Below, piece by piece: positions 1 to 8,400 of a DNA stretch of 15,957 nucleotides. The notes under the pieces are model-generated. The model worked only from the letters and a program-made list of their open reading frames with translations, was not told the origin of the DNA and made no database searches. Each line of letters begins with the position of its first letter. The stretch's first letter is position 1. Source of the DNA: JOPF133 sp052144935. Lineage in GTDB: Bacteria > Acidobacteriota > Terriglobia > Bryobacterales > Bryobacteraceae. The position numbers and the translations under genes are program-made. The stretch covers positions 1-15,957 of the forward strand of contig JBKQPR010000226.1 in the NCBI GenBank assembly GCA_052144935.1, given 5' to 3'.

Positions 1-37
1 CGGTTGCTGGCCCCTCAAAGGGGCCTGATCGCAACCG
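1..37. repeat. Nested inverted repeat at the left edge
   Basis: An outer arm CGGTTGC (1-7) pairs with GCAACCG (31-37). An inner arm GGCCCCT (9-15) pairs with AGGGGCC (19-25) around the loop CAA. There is no T-run after it, so it looks more like a REP-type palindrome or a structured RNA end than an intrinsic terminator. The left flank is cut by the window edge, so the full element may be larger. Confidence 0.5.
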
Positions 38-407
38 CTCAAAAACCGGTCCCGCGCGCCGCACGCTGCTGATCGGGCCGGTTGCGCCCGACAGCGCACG
101 AACGGCATACTCCCGGATACGTCAAACTTCTACTGCCTCCCCGGCAGAGCCGGGGGATCCCCCAACTGATTAGCCGTCGCTCACCTTATCGTAGAGCGCC
201 GTCGCAAACGTACAGCTTCATTCCCAGCGGGAAATTCGTAGTGACAACCACGTGTATCTCGCCCACTGGTCCGCGTTCAGCGTGAACGTCCAGCGAAAGT
301 TCTGTTGGCAGGCGATACGCTTGGGTCGCCTTCTGCCCAGACGAGCAGCCATCCATCAACAAGGGCGAGCAGGTCGCCGTACTCCGGCATCATGTAAGCG
401 ATGCTTC
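38..407. other. Non-coding stretch with no recognisable gene
   Basis: No frame here reads as a protein family I recognise. It contains one compact hairpin at 139-155. The short open frames are interrupted and have no Shine-Dalgarno sequence. It may be eroded coding DNA, because the segment just downstream (408-767) clearly is. Confidence 0.4.
139..155. repeat. GC-rich hairpin
   Basis: CCCCGGC (139-145), loop AGA, then GCCGGGG (149-155): a perfect 7-bp stem. The next bases are G and C rich with no T tract, so terminator function is not supported. A dispersed REP-like palindrome is the likelier reading. Confidence 0.4.
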
Positions 408-767
408 ATGAACTCAGAGAAATCGTTGTCACACCCGCGGTGGCGTATGGAGCACCCGCGGGAGCGGGCTGAAGATCACGGACATGCGCGCCTGCCGGGT
501 GGCCGCGAATTACGACTATCCACTCATCAAGATTTATACCGACCAGGAGGTTACGGGTTGGGCGAAGTGCGGGACGCCGGAGTGGAAGGCATCGCTCTGG
601 TGCTCAAGGCGCACCTTGTTGGGCCGGAATCCTCTGAACATCGAGAGCAACCTGAGAACACTGCGCCAGTTGGTCTGGCACGGGCGCGGGGCGGCGGGTA
701 CAGCGCGGTGGACATGGCCCTGCACGATATCGCCTCACGCTTCCCGTTCCAGGGCATGAGAGAGTAG
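408..767 (+). pseudogene. Decayed N-terminal fragment of a mandelate racemase/muconate lactonizing enzyme family protein
   Basis: Stitching three frames together gives a continuous enolase-superfamily N-terminal domain. From 416, REIVVTPAVAYGAPAG reads like the end of a leader. From 469, LKITDMRACRVAANYDYP appears in a second frame. From 561, GEVRDAGVEGIALVLKAHL appears in a third. From 619, GRNPLNIESNLRTLRQ is back in the second, and from 690, GGGYSAVDMALHDIAS is back in the third. These match the usual order in galactonate-dehydratase-like members: capping-domain strands, the GYGEVR segment, then the helix leading to the barrel. At least five frameshifts separate the pieces (near 415, 469, 560, 620 and 688). 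The family is usually about 400 residues, but nothing of the catalytic barrel follows 767, so the gene is both frameshifted and truncated. A possible original start is the ATG at 408. It is certainly not functional as read. Confidence 0.8.
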
Positions 768-1096
768 CTCGCATCACCAACCTGAGACACCGCCCGGCCG
801 GCCAGCGCGCTCCGGGATTCGGCGCCTCGCGCCTGACCGGCCGGGGGCCCGGAGAATCAGCGCGGCGATGCGACCGGCCTTCGCAAACCGGCGAAACCGC
901 CGCACGATACGGTTTGGCCGCGCCGGGGCGCCGTGCGGGCCCCGCCTCCGCCGGCTTCACCGCCTCCGAAGAGTAACTGGATCGATTCTTTTGCCCGCTC
1001 GCGGCGGAGAAGGAACCGGGTGCTTGCTCGCCGATTCGCGTCCCTCGCTCCCGGGGGGCGGCGACACTACACGTCAGATAGGCCGGACACCACCGC
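768..1096. other. Very GC-rich intergenic stretch
   Basis: This lies downstream of both the pseudogene (+) and the agarase-like gene (-). No convincing coding frame is seen. It holds an imperfect inverted repeat at 793-845. No T-run marks a terminator for the operon ending at 1097. Confidence 0.4.
793..845. repeat. Imperfect inverted repeat
   Basis: CCCGGCCGG (793-801) pairs with CCGGCCGGG (837-845). The pairing extends inward after one mismatch through CAG (803-805) with CTG (833-835). The loop of about 27 bases is itself GC rich. It could act as a factor-dependent or hairpin-only 3' end for the minus-strand operon, but no U-tract supports that. Confidence 0.4.
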
Positions 1097-3241
1097 TCAA
1101 TTCGCAGCGCCGCTATTCGTCCGGGCGCGTGCATGACGAGTGTAGACCTCGCTATGCGCCGCTTTGGCGGCCGCGACCAACTCCGGGTAGACGCTATCGG
1201 TCACCGTAGTGAAACCGATGTTGTAATTCTCACCGTCTCGGGGGCGCCCGGTCAGGGGTTCGTCGTTGAACTTGAAAAAGTGGCAGCCGACGAATAACGG
1301 ATGATCCGCCACGCTACGGACGTAATCCCGATACATGGCGGCGCGGGCGGCCTGGTCCGGCGTGGAGACCAGGCCGGGGTGGAACATGCCGCGATCCAAA
1401 GCGCCCATGTGGAATTCGCCAATTACGACCGGCTTGTCGATACCGTCCAGCACGCTCCAATCCGCGGGGTTCACGCGCGTCCGGTAGATGTTGAAGCTGA
1501 TCACATCGGTGTATTCGGCGGCTACCAGGACCTCTTCGCGGGTGTAGCCCGAGAAACGCGAGCCGAGGTACAGATGATGCGGATCGTATTTGCGCAGCGC
1601 GTCGCGAATCGTGCGGAAGTAGCGGGTGGCGAATTCCTTCATGAACGCGGCCAGATCCTCCCGCATTCCGGCTTTCCATTCGCCCTCGGGCTGATAGGGT
1701 TGGGCCAGGAAGTCTTCCCACGTTAAGAAGCGGGAGCCCCACGCTTCGTTGAGCCGCTCGATGCTGCCGTAACGCGTCCTGGCCCGATCGACGAACGCCC
1801 GCTTGGCGGCGGAATCCGCACCCTGCGAAAGGGTTCCGAGGGCCAGTCCGTATCGTGAGCGCTCATTGCGCATGTTGCCCCAGGCCAGTTCGTTGTCCAC
1901 GAAGTAACCTACACACCAGGGATCGTCACGCCGCGCCTGAGCCATCGCCCGCACGCTGTCATCCACGGCCTGCGGGAAGCGGGGGTCGAAGACATCGCGC
2001 ATTCGGCCCCAGTAGTCGGAGCCGCTGGAAACTTCCCCCACGGCGCCGCGGATGCCAAGCGTCACCGTGTACGGAATTCGCCCGTTGCCGTAGAAAGCGG
2101 GATCGGACCAATTGGCAATCGTGTTCACTCCCCAGGCCCGCAGGCGCGCCAGGGCGGTCTCCTGCCACTTCTGTTTCCAGTCGCCGCCATACTTCCGCTG
2201 AAGATTGGCCAAATAGAAATTGAACGTCCGGCCGGAGTAGAACTGGATGTCGCGGAGGCCGACCGGCGTGGCGGTGCGCACGGTCTCGTAATGGGCCGCC
2301 AGCGGATCGTCCGCCGAAGGCAGCCATTGGAACATGTTCTCGCGGCCTTCGACCACCGTGCCGCCCTCTCGCGTGGTTACACAATCCATGCCAGTCGAAA
2401 AAAACAAATGTCCGTTGGGAGCCACCAACCACCACTTGCCTTGGTATTTGGCGGCGTGAAAGAAACCCGTGGATTCCAGCTTGGGGCCGGAAGCCCAAGC
2501 CCCGTACTCGTCGCGGTCCGGCAGGGAAGGATGCAGTTTCAACTCGGCCTCTTCTTCAGCCCTTCGCGATTGGAATTGCGAAACCCCGGTCAACTTTCCA
2601 GGCCATTCCTCCCTGGCGGATTGGCCATAGGCATCCACGATCTTGTCGTAGGAAATGCCGGGCGCCAGGCGAATATTGTCGAGTATCATCGTCCGCGCCT
2701 GGCCGGGTTTGTTCAGATAGATTCGAATCGCCGCAATGTGAGCCGCGTCCACGGCATGGTGATCTTCCGCCAGAATGCGGAATCCCGGGAGTGCGGCCTC
2801 GCCCCGCATGCCCATTTGCAGGGGAGGCGGCGAATTCAGCGGCAGGGCGAAACTGGCGCTCTCCCGCGCTCCCAGCGGCAGCGCCGTATGCGCCACGGTC
2901 TTCGCGCCGGAAGCGTCCTCCACTTCCATGGCGAAGCTCAGGGGCTCCTCGGAAGGATTCATTACATCCAGGGCCACGGATCCGAAGGGGCGAAAGTCGG
3001 CCGCCTCGGGCGCGATCTCTATTTTGGGTTGATCGGCTGCTTCGAAGTCCACCTGCGCGGCATAGCGGCCGTCAGTAGAGTGCTGCGTCACTCGCGTGAT
3101 GCGGGCATTGGTGGTCTTGATCCTCTGCAGCTCCGCGGGGGTTTCAAACGAACAGATCAGCCGCGTGCCGGCGGCGCGAGATAGCACCAGCGCGCAGCCA
3201 ATGCCGGCGAGGGTCGGGATAACTACGTTGCGGATTTTCAT
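1097..3241 (-). CDS. Exported GH50 beta-agarase-like glycoside hydrolase
   Basis: The 714-residue product has a hydrophobic leader (residues 1-25). A beta-rich region follows (about 30-195, like the carbohydrate-binding-like N-terminal domain of GH50 agarases), then a TIM-barrel catalytic region (about 260-690). The barrel shows the family-style SGRTFNFYLANLQRKYG, the RLRAWGVNTIANWSD strand, GYFVDNELAWGN with the likely acid/base Glu451, and VVIGEFHMGALDRG with the likely nucleophile Glu609. The 158-residue spacing of the two glutamates fits clan GH-A and resembles characterised GH50 enzymes. GH50 enzymes cleave beta-1,4 bonds of agarose-type galactans; whether this soil homologue uses agar is unknown. 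The ATG at 3241 is chosen because it overlaps the upstream stop as ATGA, implying translational coupling; the open frame extends upstream but only inside the previous gene. Last gene of the three-gene operon. A different beta-galactan or related substrate is quite possible. Confidence 0.85.
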   Translation of the reverse strand: MKIRNVVIPTLAGIGCALVLSRAAGTRLICSFETPAELQRIKTTNARITRVTQHSTDGRYAAQVDFEAADQPKIEIAPEAADFRPFGSVALDVMNPSEEPLSFAMEVEDASGAKTVAHTALPLGARESASFALPLNSPPPLQMGMRGEAALPGFRILAEDHHAVDAAHIAAIRIYLNKPGQARTMILDNIRLAPGISYDKIVDAYGQSAREEWPGKLTGVSQFQSRRAEEEAELKLHPSLPDRDEYGAWASGPKLESTGFFHAAKYQGKWWLVAPNGHLFFSTGMDCVTTREGGTVVEGRENMFQWLPSADDPLAAHYETVRTATPVGLRDIQFYSGRTFNFYLANLQRKYGGDWKQKWQETALARLRAWGVNTIANWSDPAFYGNGRIPYTVTLGIRGAVGEVSSGSDYWGRMRDVFDPRFPQAVDDSVRAMAQARRDDPWCVGYFVDNELAWGNMRNERSRYGLALGTLSQGADSAAKRAFVDRARTRYGSIERLNEAWGSRFLTWEDFLAQPYQPEGEWKAGMREDLAAFMKEFATRYFRTIRDALRKYDPHHLYLGSRFSGYTREEVLVAAEYTDVISFNIYRTRVNPADWSVLDGIDKPVVIGEFHMGALDRGMFHPGLVSTPDQAARAAMYRDYVRSVADHPLFVGCHFFKFNDEPLTGRPRDGENYNIGFTTVTDSVYPELVAAAKAAHSEVYTRHARARTNSGAAN

Positions 3242-5463
3242 GGAATCACTTTCTCGGTTGCCACCTCGAGGGATTGGCCCCGGAATTCCACGCGGGTGTC
3301 TCCAAACCCGTGATAGATCCGGACCTGGTGCGAGGTGGCCAGCGGTTTGCCGTCGAGGCTCCGGATCACGAACAGAGCCGGTTCGGCATACTGCCGGCCG
3401 CCATAACTCCGCGCATAAAAGGCTACCAGCGCGGGGCTTTCGATCAGGAAGCCCCACTGCGGCAACACCGCGTGCGGCGTGGCGTAATCGGCTTCGCCGT
3501 AGTTCACGGTGATATTGGTGTCGTTGCCAAAGCGCGTGCTCTCCACCTTTCTATCGGTGGTGACGAAACGGTGGTCGGTCATCGGGAGTAAGGCGGTGTC
3601 GCGGCCGAGCGGGCTCAGCACTTCGTACGTGTTCTTGATGAACTGGTCGGTTAGATTGAACCGGCCGCCGCGCGCGAAGACCATGCGCGACGGATCGAGG
3701 TTTCGTTGCTGGGGCGCAGGATCCGAGCCGGTCCAGTAACGGTGATCGCCGAAATCGTAAACCGGCATCTCGGCGTAGAGCACGTGATCGAGGATGTAGC
3801 TCGGGTTGTCCACCCGCGGGCGGTCGCTCTGGTGCGCATAGATGGAAATCGCGTCGCCGTAAACGATCTCGAACAGCGGAACGACGATGTCGGTGTTATT
3901 GGGCTGGTTGTAGTGCGTCTTATGCGACATCAGCCCCTCGAAATAATCGGCATGCGCCACTCCCCATTCGCGGCCTTCCTCGCTGCCGAAGAGTCCCACC
4001 TGCTTCCGCAAGTAGTCGCACAGGGCGGTTTTGTACCGGAGGTCGTCGGCCAGGGTGAGGGGGTGCTTGGGATCGAAGCATTCGTACAGGGGAGACGCAA
4101 AAATGGTGTCGGAGAAATAAAGGTCGGGCGCGAACAGTTCCTTGACGCGCGGCACGTTCATCGGCCGGGAAGCCAGCTCGACGCTCTTTCGCGAGCAGAT
4201 CAGGTACGCCAGGCCGCCGGCCCACACGCCGCCGGCATGCAGCGATCCGTCGGGGTTCTTCATGATGTAGTCTTCGTTCCACGACGCGGCGTTCTTATAG
4301 AAATCCTGGTAATTGTCGTGCAGGCCGAAGACCCAACCCGGTCCCAGCGCGTGGAGGCGCCGCGAGCACTCGATCAGCCCCGCGTCGCCGCCGATTTCGG
4401 GCGCGGCGGGCAGGACGTCGGGATGGCGATTGTCGTAGCCCCCGTTGATCCATCCATTCAGCACGAGCAGGGCGCGGTCGATGCCCAGGTCCTTGGCGAA
4501 GTGCTCGGCCAGCTCGGCGCATTCCTGGAAGGTGAAGCGGATGCTGAGGCGTTCCCGATCGGTCTGATTCCAACGTGTATTGGGCGCGTACCGGGTGAAG
4601 GCAAACGGCTTGAAATCCGCTGCGCCGGCCAGGCGCGCCACGTTCGGATTCTCGCGCATCTTCTCGGCCAGCGTCTTGAGATATCCGCGTTGCCGCGCCA
4701 CCGGCCGGTAGGCCTTAGCGATTTCCACGTAGCCTCCGCGGCCCAGCGGCTCGAAGCGCACGGCGCGCGCGCTGTGGTTGAGCGCCAGGCTGATGGAGAG
4801 CCGGCGCCGCGGCGAGACCGCGTAATCGGCGAGGATCTCGGTATACGGGTCCTCCCAGGTGGCCAGCAGGGCCGAGCCGTTCTTCACCGCGCCCAACATC
4901 GCCATCGAGTACCCGGAGGAGCTGTAGGCCGGGAACCGCCGCGTGTACGGCTTTTCGCCCTCGGGAAAGAGCAGGATGCCCATGCGGTTCGGAATGGCGT
5001 AATAGTTCTGCGCCCCCGGCTCCAACGGAAGAGACTCGTCCAGCAGCCGGACTTCGGACATATCCGCGGGCAGCTTGTCGAAGGAGTACTCTACCGCGGG
5101 CGGATTGGCCGTCAGCCGGAACTGGAACTCAACGCCCTCTTGAGTGCGGTAAGTCAACGCGCCGCCACGGACCGTCACGCCGCCCGCCAACCGGAGGGGC
5201 AGTGCACTCTTGTCCTGCGCCACCAGCCGCGGTGCGCCCAGCGCCCAAGTTTCGCCCGTTCCTTTGTCGAGCAGGCGCGCCGACGCCGTGGAACGATCGA
5301 TTTCGAGGCGAACGCCCTGGTTCTCCAACCTGGCCAGGTCCGCCGCCGGAAGACCCGCGCAGAACGGTATGGTCATTACCAGGCTGGCCAGAATTCGCAT
5401 CATTGGATGGCAGCCAAAGCGAAATGGTATGGCCCATACCAGGCTGGCCGGAATTCGCATCAT
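3238..5463 (-). CDS. Exported GH129/GH101-like (DUF5696-type) glycoside hydrolase
   Basis: The product is 741 residues from the ATG at 5463, or 721 from a second in-frame ATG at 5403. The second start gives a clean signal peptide (MMRILASLVMTIPF, cleavage near AGLPA-ADL). Residues about 45-270 look like a beta-sandwich and the rest like a barrel: LLVLNGWINGGYDN, GWVFGLHDNYQDFY, DLYFSDTIF with Asp452, and GLFGSEEGREWG with Glu495/Glu496. An Asp followed 43 residues later by Glu is, as I recall it, the nucleophile and acid/base spacing reported for GH129 alpha-N-acetylgalactosaminidase; GH101 is a more distant relative. Substrate is therefore plausibly an alpha-linked GalNAc or similar sugar, but this is inference. 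The first start overlaps the upstream stop as ATGA, and the stop overlaps the next gene the same way, so all three genes should be co-translated. The N-terminus contains a 60-bp tandem duplication, so both possible starts have the same upstream context. Confidence 0.75.
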   Translation of the reverse strand: MMRIPASLVWAIPFRFGCHPMMRILASLVMTIPFCAGLPAADLARLENQGVRLEIDRSTASARLLDKGTGETWALGAPRLVAQDKSALPLRLAGGVTVRGGALTYRTQEGVEFQFRLTANPPAVEYSFDKLPADMSEVRLLDESLPLEPGAQNYYAIPNRMGILLFPEGEKPYTRRFPAYSSSGYSMAMLGAVKNGSALLATWEDPYTEILADYAVSPRRRLSISLALNHSARAVRFEPLGRGGYVEIAKAYRPVARQRGYLKTLAEKMRENPNVARLAGAADFKPFAFTRYAPNTRWNQTDRERLSIRFTFQECAELAEHFAKDLGIDRALLVLNGWINGGYDNRHPDVLPAAPEIGGDAGLIECSRRLHALGPGWVFGLHDNYQDFYKNAASWNEDYIMKNPDGSLHAGGVWAGGLAYLICSRKSVELASRPMNVPRVKELFAPDLYFSDTIFASPLYECFDPKHPLTLADDLRYKTALCDYLRKQVGLFGSEEGREWGVAHADYFEGLMSHKTHYNQPNNTDIVVPLFEIVYGDAISIYAHQSDRPRVDNPSYILDHVLYAEMPVYDFGDHRYWTGSDPAPQQRNLDPSRMVFARGGRFNLTDQFIKNTYEVLSPLGRDTALLPMTDHRFVTTDRKVESTRFGNDTNITVNYGEADYATPHAVLPQWGFLIESPALVAFYARSYGGRQYAEPALFVIRSLDGKPLATSHQVRIYHGFGDTRVEFRGQSLEVATEKVIP

Positions 5464-5482
5464 TGGATGGCAGCCAAAGCGA
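5363..5482. repeat. 60-bp direct tandem repeat across a gene junction
   Basis: 5363-5422 and 5423-5482 are head-to-tail copies matching at 55 of 60 positions (differences at 5365, 5373, 5375, 5376 and 5380 in the left copy). Each copy carries the end of the DUF5107-TPR frame, the ATGA stop/start overlap, and the first codons of the glycosidase leader. Because 60 is a multiple of three, the glycosidase frame stays open through both copies, giving it two starts 20 codons apart. Confidence 0.95.
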
Positions 5483-8400
5483 TTCGAGCGCCCACCAGGT
5501 CCGGACTCATCTCGACGGCCTGGCTCAGCTCAGCCTTGGCCTGTGCGGGGTCGTTCAGTCCCAGGTATCCGAGGCCGGTGAGGTAGTGGGCGGTGGCAAC
5601 GCGGACACGAGGCGACTGCCCACGGCCTCCTCTCCCCGGCCCCGAGGGAACCCCCGAGGGCACCCCCGAAGGCGCCCCGTCACGCGCGGGCGCCGCTTGC
5701 TGCAGAGCGGCTTTTCCGGACTCCACCAGTCCGGCAAAAAGTGTTTTGGCCTGGTCGGCCTGCCCCAGTTTCTGGAGAGCCAGCGCCCGGTAATACGACT
5801 GGGCGCCACTCCCCGCCGGGTTGCCTCCCATCTGTCCTCCGCGCCGGCCCGTCCCGGCCTGGGCGGGCGCTTCCGCCCGGCGCCACGACTCGAGGGCCTT
5901 CGGGTGGTCGCCCAAGCCTTCATAAGCGACTCCCGTCCACCAGGCCACCTCCGCATTCCGCGCGGCGGCGCTGGAGCCGGCGGCTCCCAACGGCAGGTTC
6001 GAGGGAATGGTAACCGCGGCCTGCAGATCGGCGAGCGCGTCCTGATACCGCTTAGCTTCCAGGTTCTTCCGTGCCCGCAGGATGTGGGCGTCCGTCCAAT
6101 GCTCGGAAACATTCAGATTGGCGCCCTCCGCGACGGCGAATTGCCTGCCCGTCATCATGCGGATGGCGTCATCGTAGGCGCCCGTAGCCACCTTGAGAGC
6201 GACCGCGCGGTTTTCCGCGTCGTCGCGCTGGGCGACGACCGTCGCGTTCCGATCGAACAGTGGGCTGCGCTTTTCCAGCGGAACCCCGGCCTGCTCGTAG
6301 AGTTCGTCCAACTCGCTGAAATGCAGCGCGTACTTGCGCTCGGCAGCCACGGCCTTTTCCATTTCGGCAATCGCCCGGTTGAGGTCGCCCTGCGGCTTCT
6401 GGTGCACGTAGGCCATCGCCAGGTTGCGATGCACGATGGCGAAAGACGGGTCGATCTCCGCGGACGCCTCCCACATCCGGGTGGCTTCCTCCGGTTGCCA
6501 GTCGTACAAGACATTCCCGAGATAATAAGGCGCACGGGCGTCCCGCGGATTGGTCTTCATGGCGGCGCGAAGCACATCGATCGCCTCGTTCTGAAACGGG
6601 AAGACATAGTCCGGCGGCATGGCCATGGCCAGTCTGTCATATTCGGCCGCCTTCTCAGTCTGTCCCAGCTTCCCGGCGAAATAGCCCAGGTAGTAGTAGG
6701 CCATGGGGTGGATTTTAGTTTTGTCCGATGCCGCGGCTGTCGTTTCCGACAGCACATCCGTGCCGTCCTGCCAAAGACCGGCGTTCAGGTATTCCGCCGC
6801 CGTCTCCTGGGCCGTGGCGGGATGAAGGTTCATCGTCGAAGCCAGCGTCCGGGCCGCCTCCGGGCTCTTCGAAGCCAGCCAATTCTCCGCCATGGAGCGA
6901 ACGTCCAGCGGATCGGCCTTGTGCGCCGCAGCCAGCACCTGCATGGCCTCTTTGGGACGGCCCAGGTGGCGCAGCACCGCGGCCTTCAGGTTCTGCGCCC
7001 GGATGTCGAGCGCGTTGGAGTCGATCGAGCGGTCAACGAGATCCAGGGCAGCGGCCATATCGCCGCGGGAGGCCGCGATCTCCGCCAGCGAATAGTACCC
7101 GGCGGCTTTCCACGCCTGGCTCCAGGTGGCCTTGTAGAAGTACGCGTAAGCCTCGTCGGGGCTTCCTTCGGCTTTCAGGACGGCGCCGAGGTAGTAGATC
7201 GCCTCGCCATCCTTGGGATCCGTGTATCGGTCCGTGAGCCGGTCCAACGCGGTGCGCAGGTGCTTCTCCGCCTCGGCGTACCGGGCCTTCGTGAAGTACG
7301 TGATGCCGAGGGCGGTATTCACGCGCGCATCGCCTGGGTCGCGCCGCAGCACCTCCTCCCAGTAAGCCAGGGGATCGATGGCGGGATCGTGGAACTGCTG
7401 CGCGCGCAGCCCGATCAGGTACAACTCCTCATTCGTTTTGATCTCCTCGGGCGGCGCGGGCGCGGTCACGGGCTTGGGCATCGGCTCGGGTGTGAGGCGG
7501 ATGGGGCGGTAGGAAACCAGTTCCCGGCCCTGGTCCGAAATCGAAGCCACCAGGTCATGCTCGTCGATTCCCGACGGTACGGCAACCTGCTTTACATACG
7601 GCCTGGCGGGGTCGATCGCGACCGTCTCCTGGAGCAGAGTTTTGTCTCCCGCGTGGAGCCGCACCTGCGCGGCCGGGTGCGCCGAGGTGGTGTAGAAGCC
7701 GACCTTCGCCGCGCCGTGGGCCACCTCCAGATTCACGGCGGCGTCCAGGTTGGCCTTCTTCACTCCGCCGATGTCGCGGAACGGGTACCAGTTCAAGGAG
7801 AACGACCGCGTCTCATAGGGTTGGAGCCAGCTATAGTCGGGCTGGTTGTCGGAGTAGGCCCCCACCATCAGCTCGATATACGGCCCATCCTCGTCGGTGA
7901 GGGTCTTGTCCCACGTGCGGCCGCTCGGACCGTTGCCCCAGGTCCAGAACTTCTTGCCGGGGACGACGTTGTGGTCCGCGATGCTCATGGTCCCGGCCTC
8001 TTTGCCATGGTCATACCCGGCATAAAAGTCGTCCTGGTAATTCCAGGCGAACACCGAGTTGGAGGAAATGTGGTTCTTGTACCAACTGATATCGACGCCC
8101 TTGGTGAAATCCGCGCCGGCGTACCTGGTGGTGGAGAACGGCCAGGCGGTGAACTCCCGCTTTCCGTGGTAGACGCCGTATTGGGTGCTGGGAGGAAAGA
8201 TCACCTGGTAATTCTCGTTGGCATGCACCGCCAGGTTGGCGAAGCACAGCATAGTGTTCACCTCGGGCGTTCGATTCACGATACGCACCGAAGCTTCCAG
8301 GTAGGACTTGCCCGGCCGCAGCGTATAGCCCACCGCCCACCGCATGCGCTGCCGCACTTCCAATTCGCCCACCCAGATGGTCTTGCTGCCGTCCGGGTTT

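Noticed and set aside
291..407. Short minus-strand frame starting MMPEYGDLLALVDGWLLVW
   Set aside because: It looks protein-like for a few residues but ends after about 38 codons, has no ribosome binding site and matches no family I know.
3242..3457. 72-residue N-terminal extension of the agarase-like protein
   Set aside because: It would lie wholly inside the preceding gene, is Arg/Pro rich, and would bury the leader that follows the ATGA overlap at 3241.
3706..5586. 626-codon open frame on the plus strand
   Set aside because: Antisense shadow of the GH129/GH101-like gene; no motifs, no start signal, and it crosses the 60-bp repeat by chance of frame.
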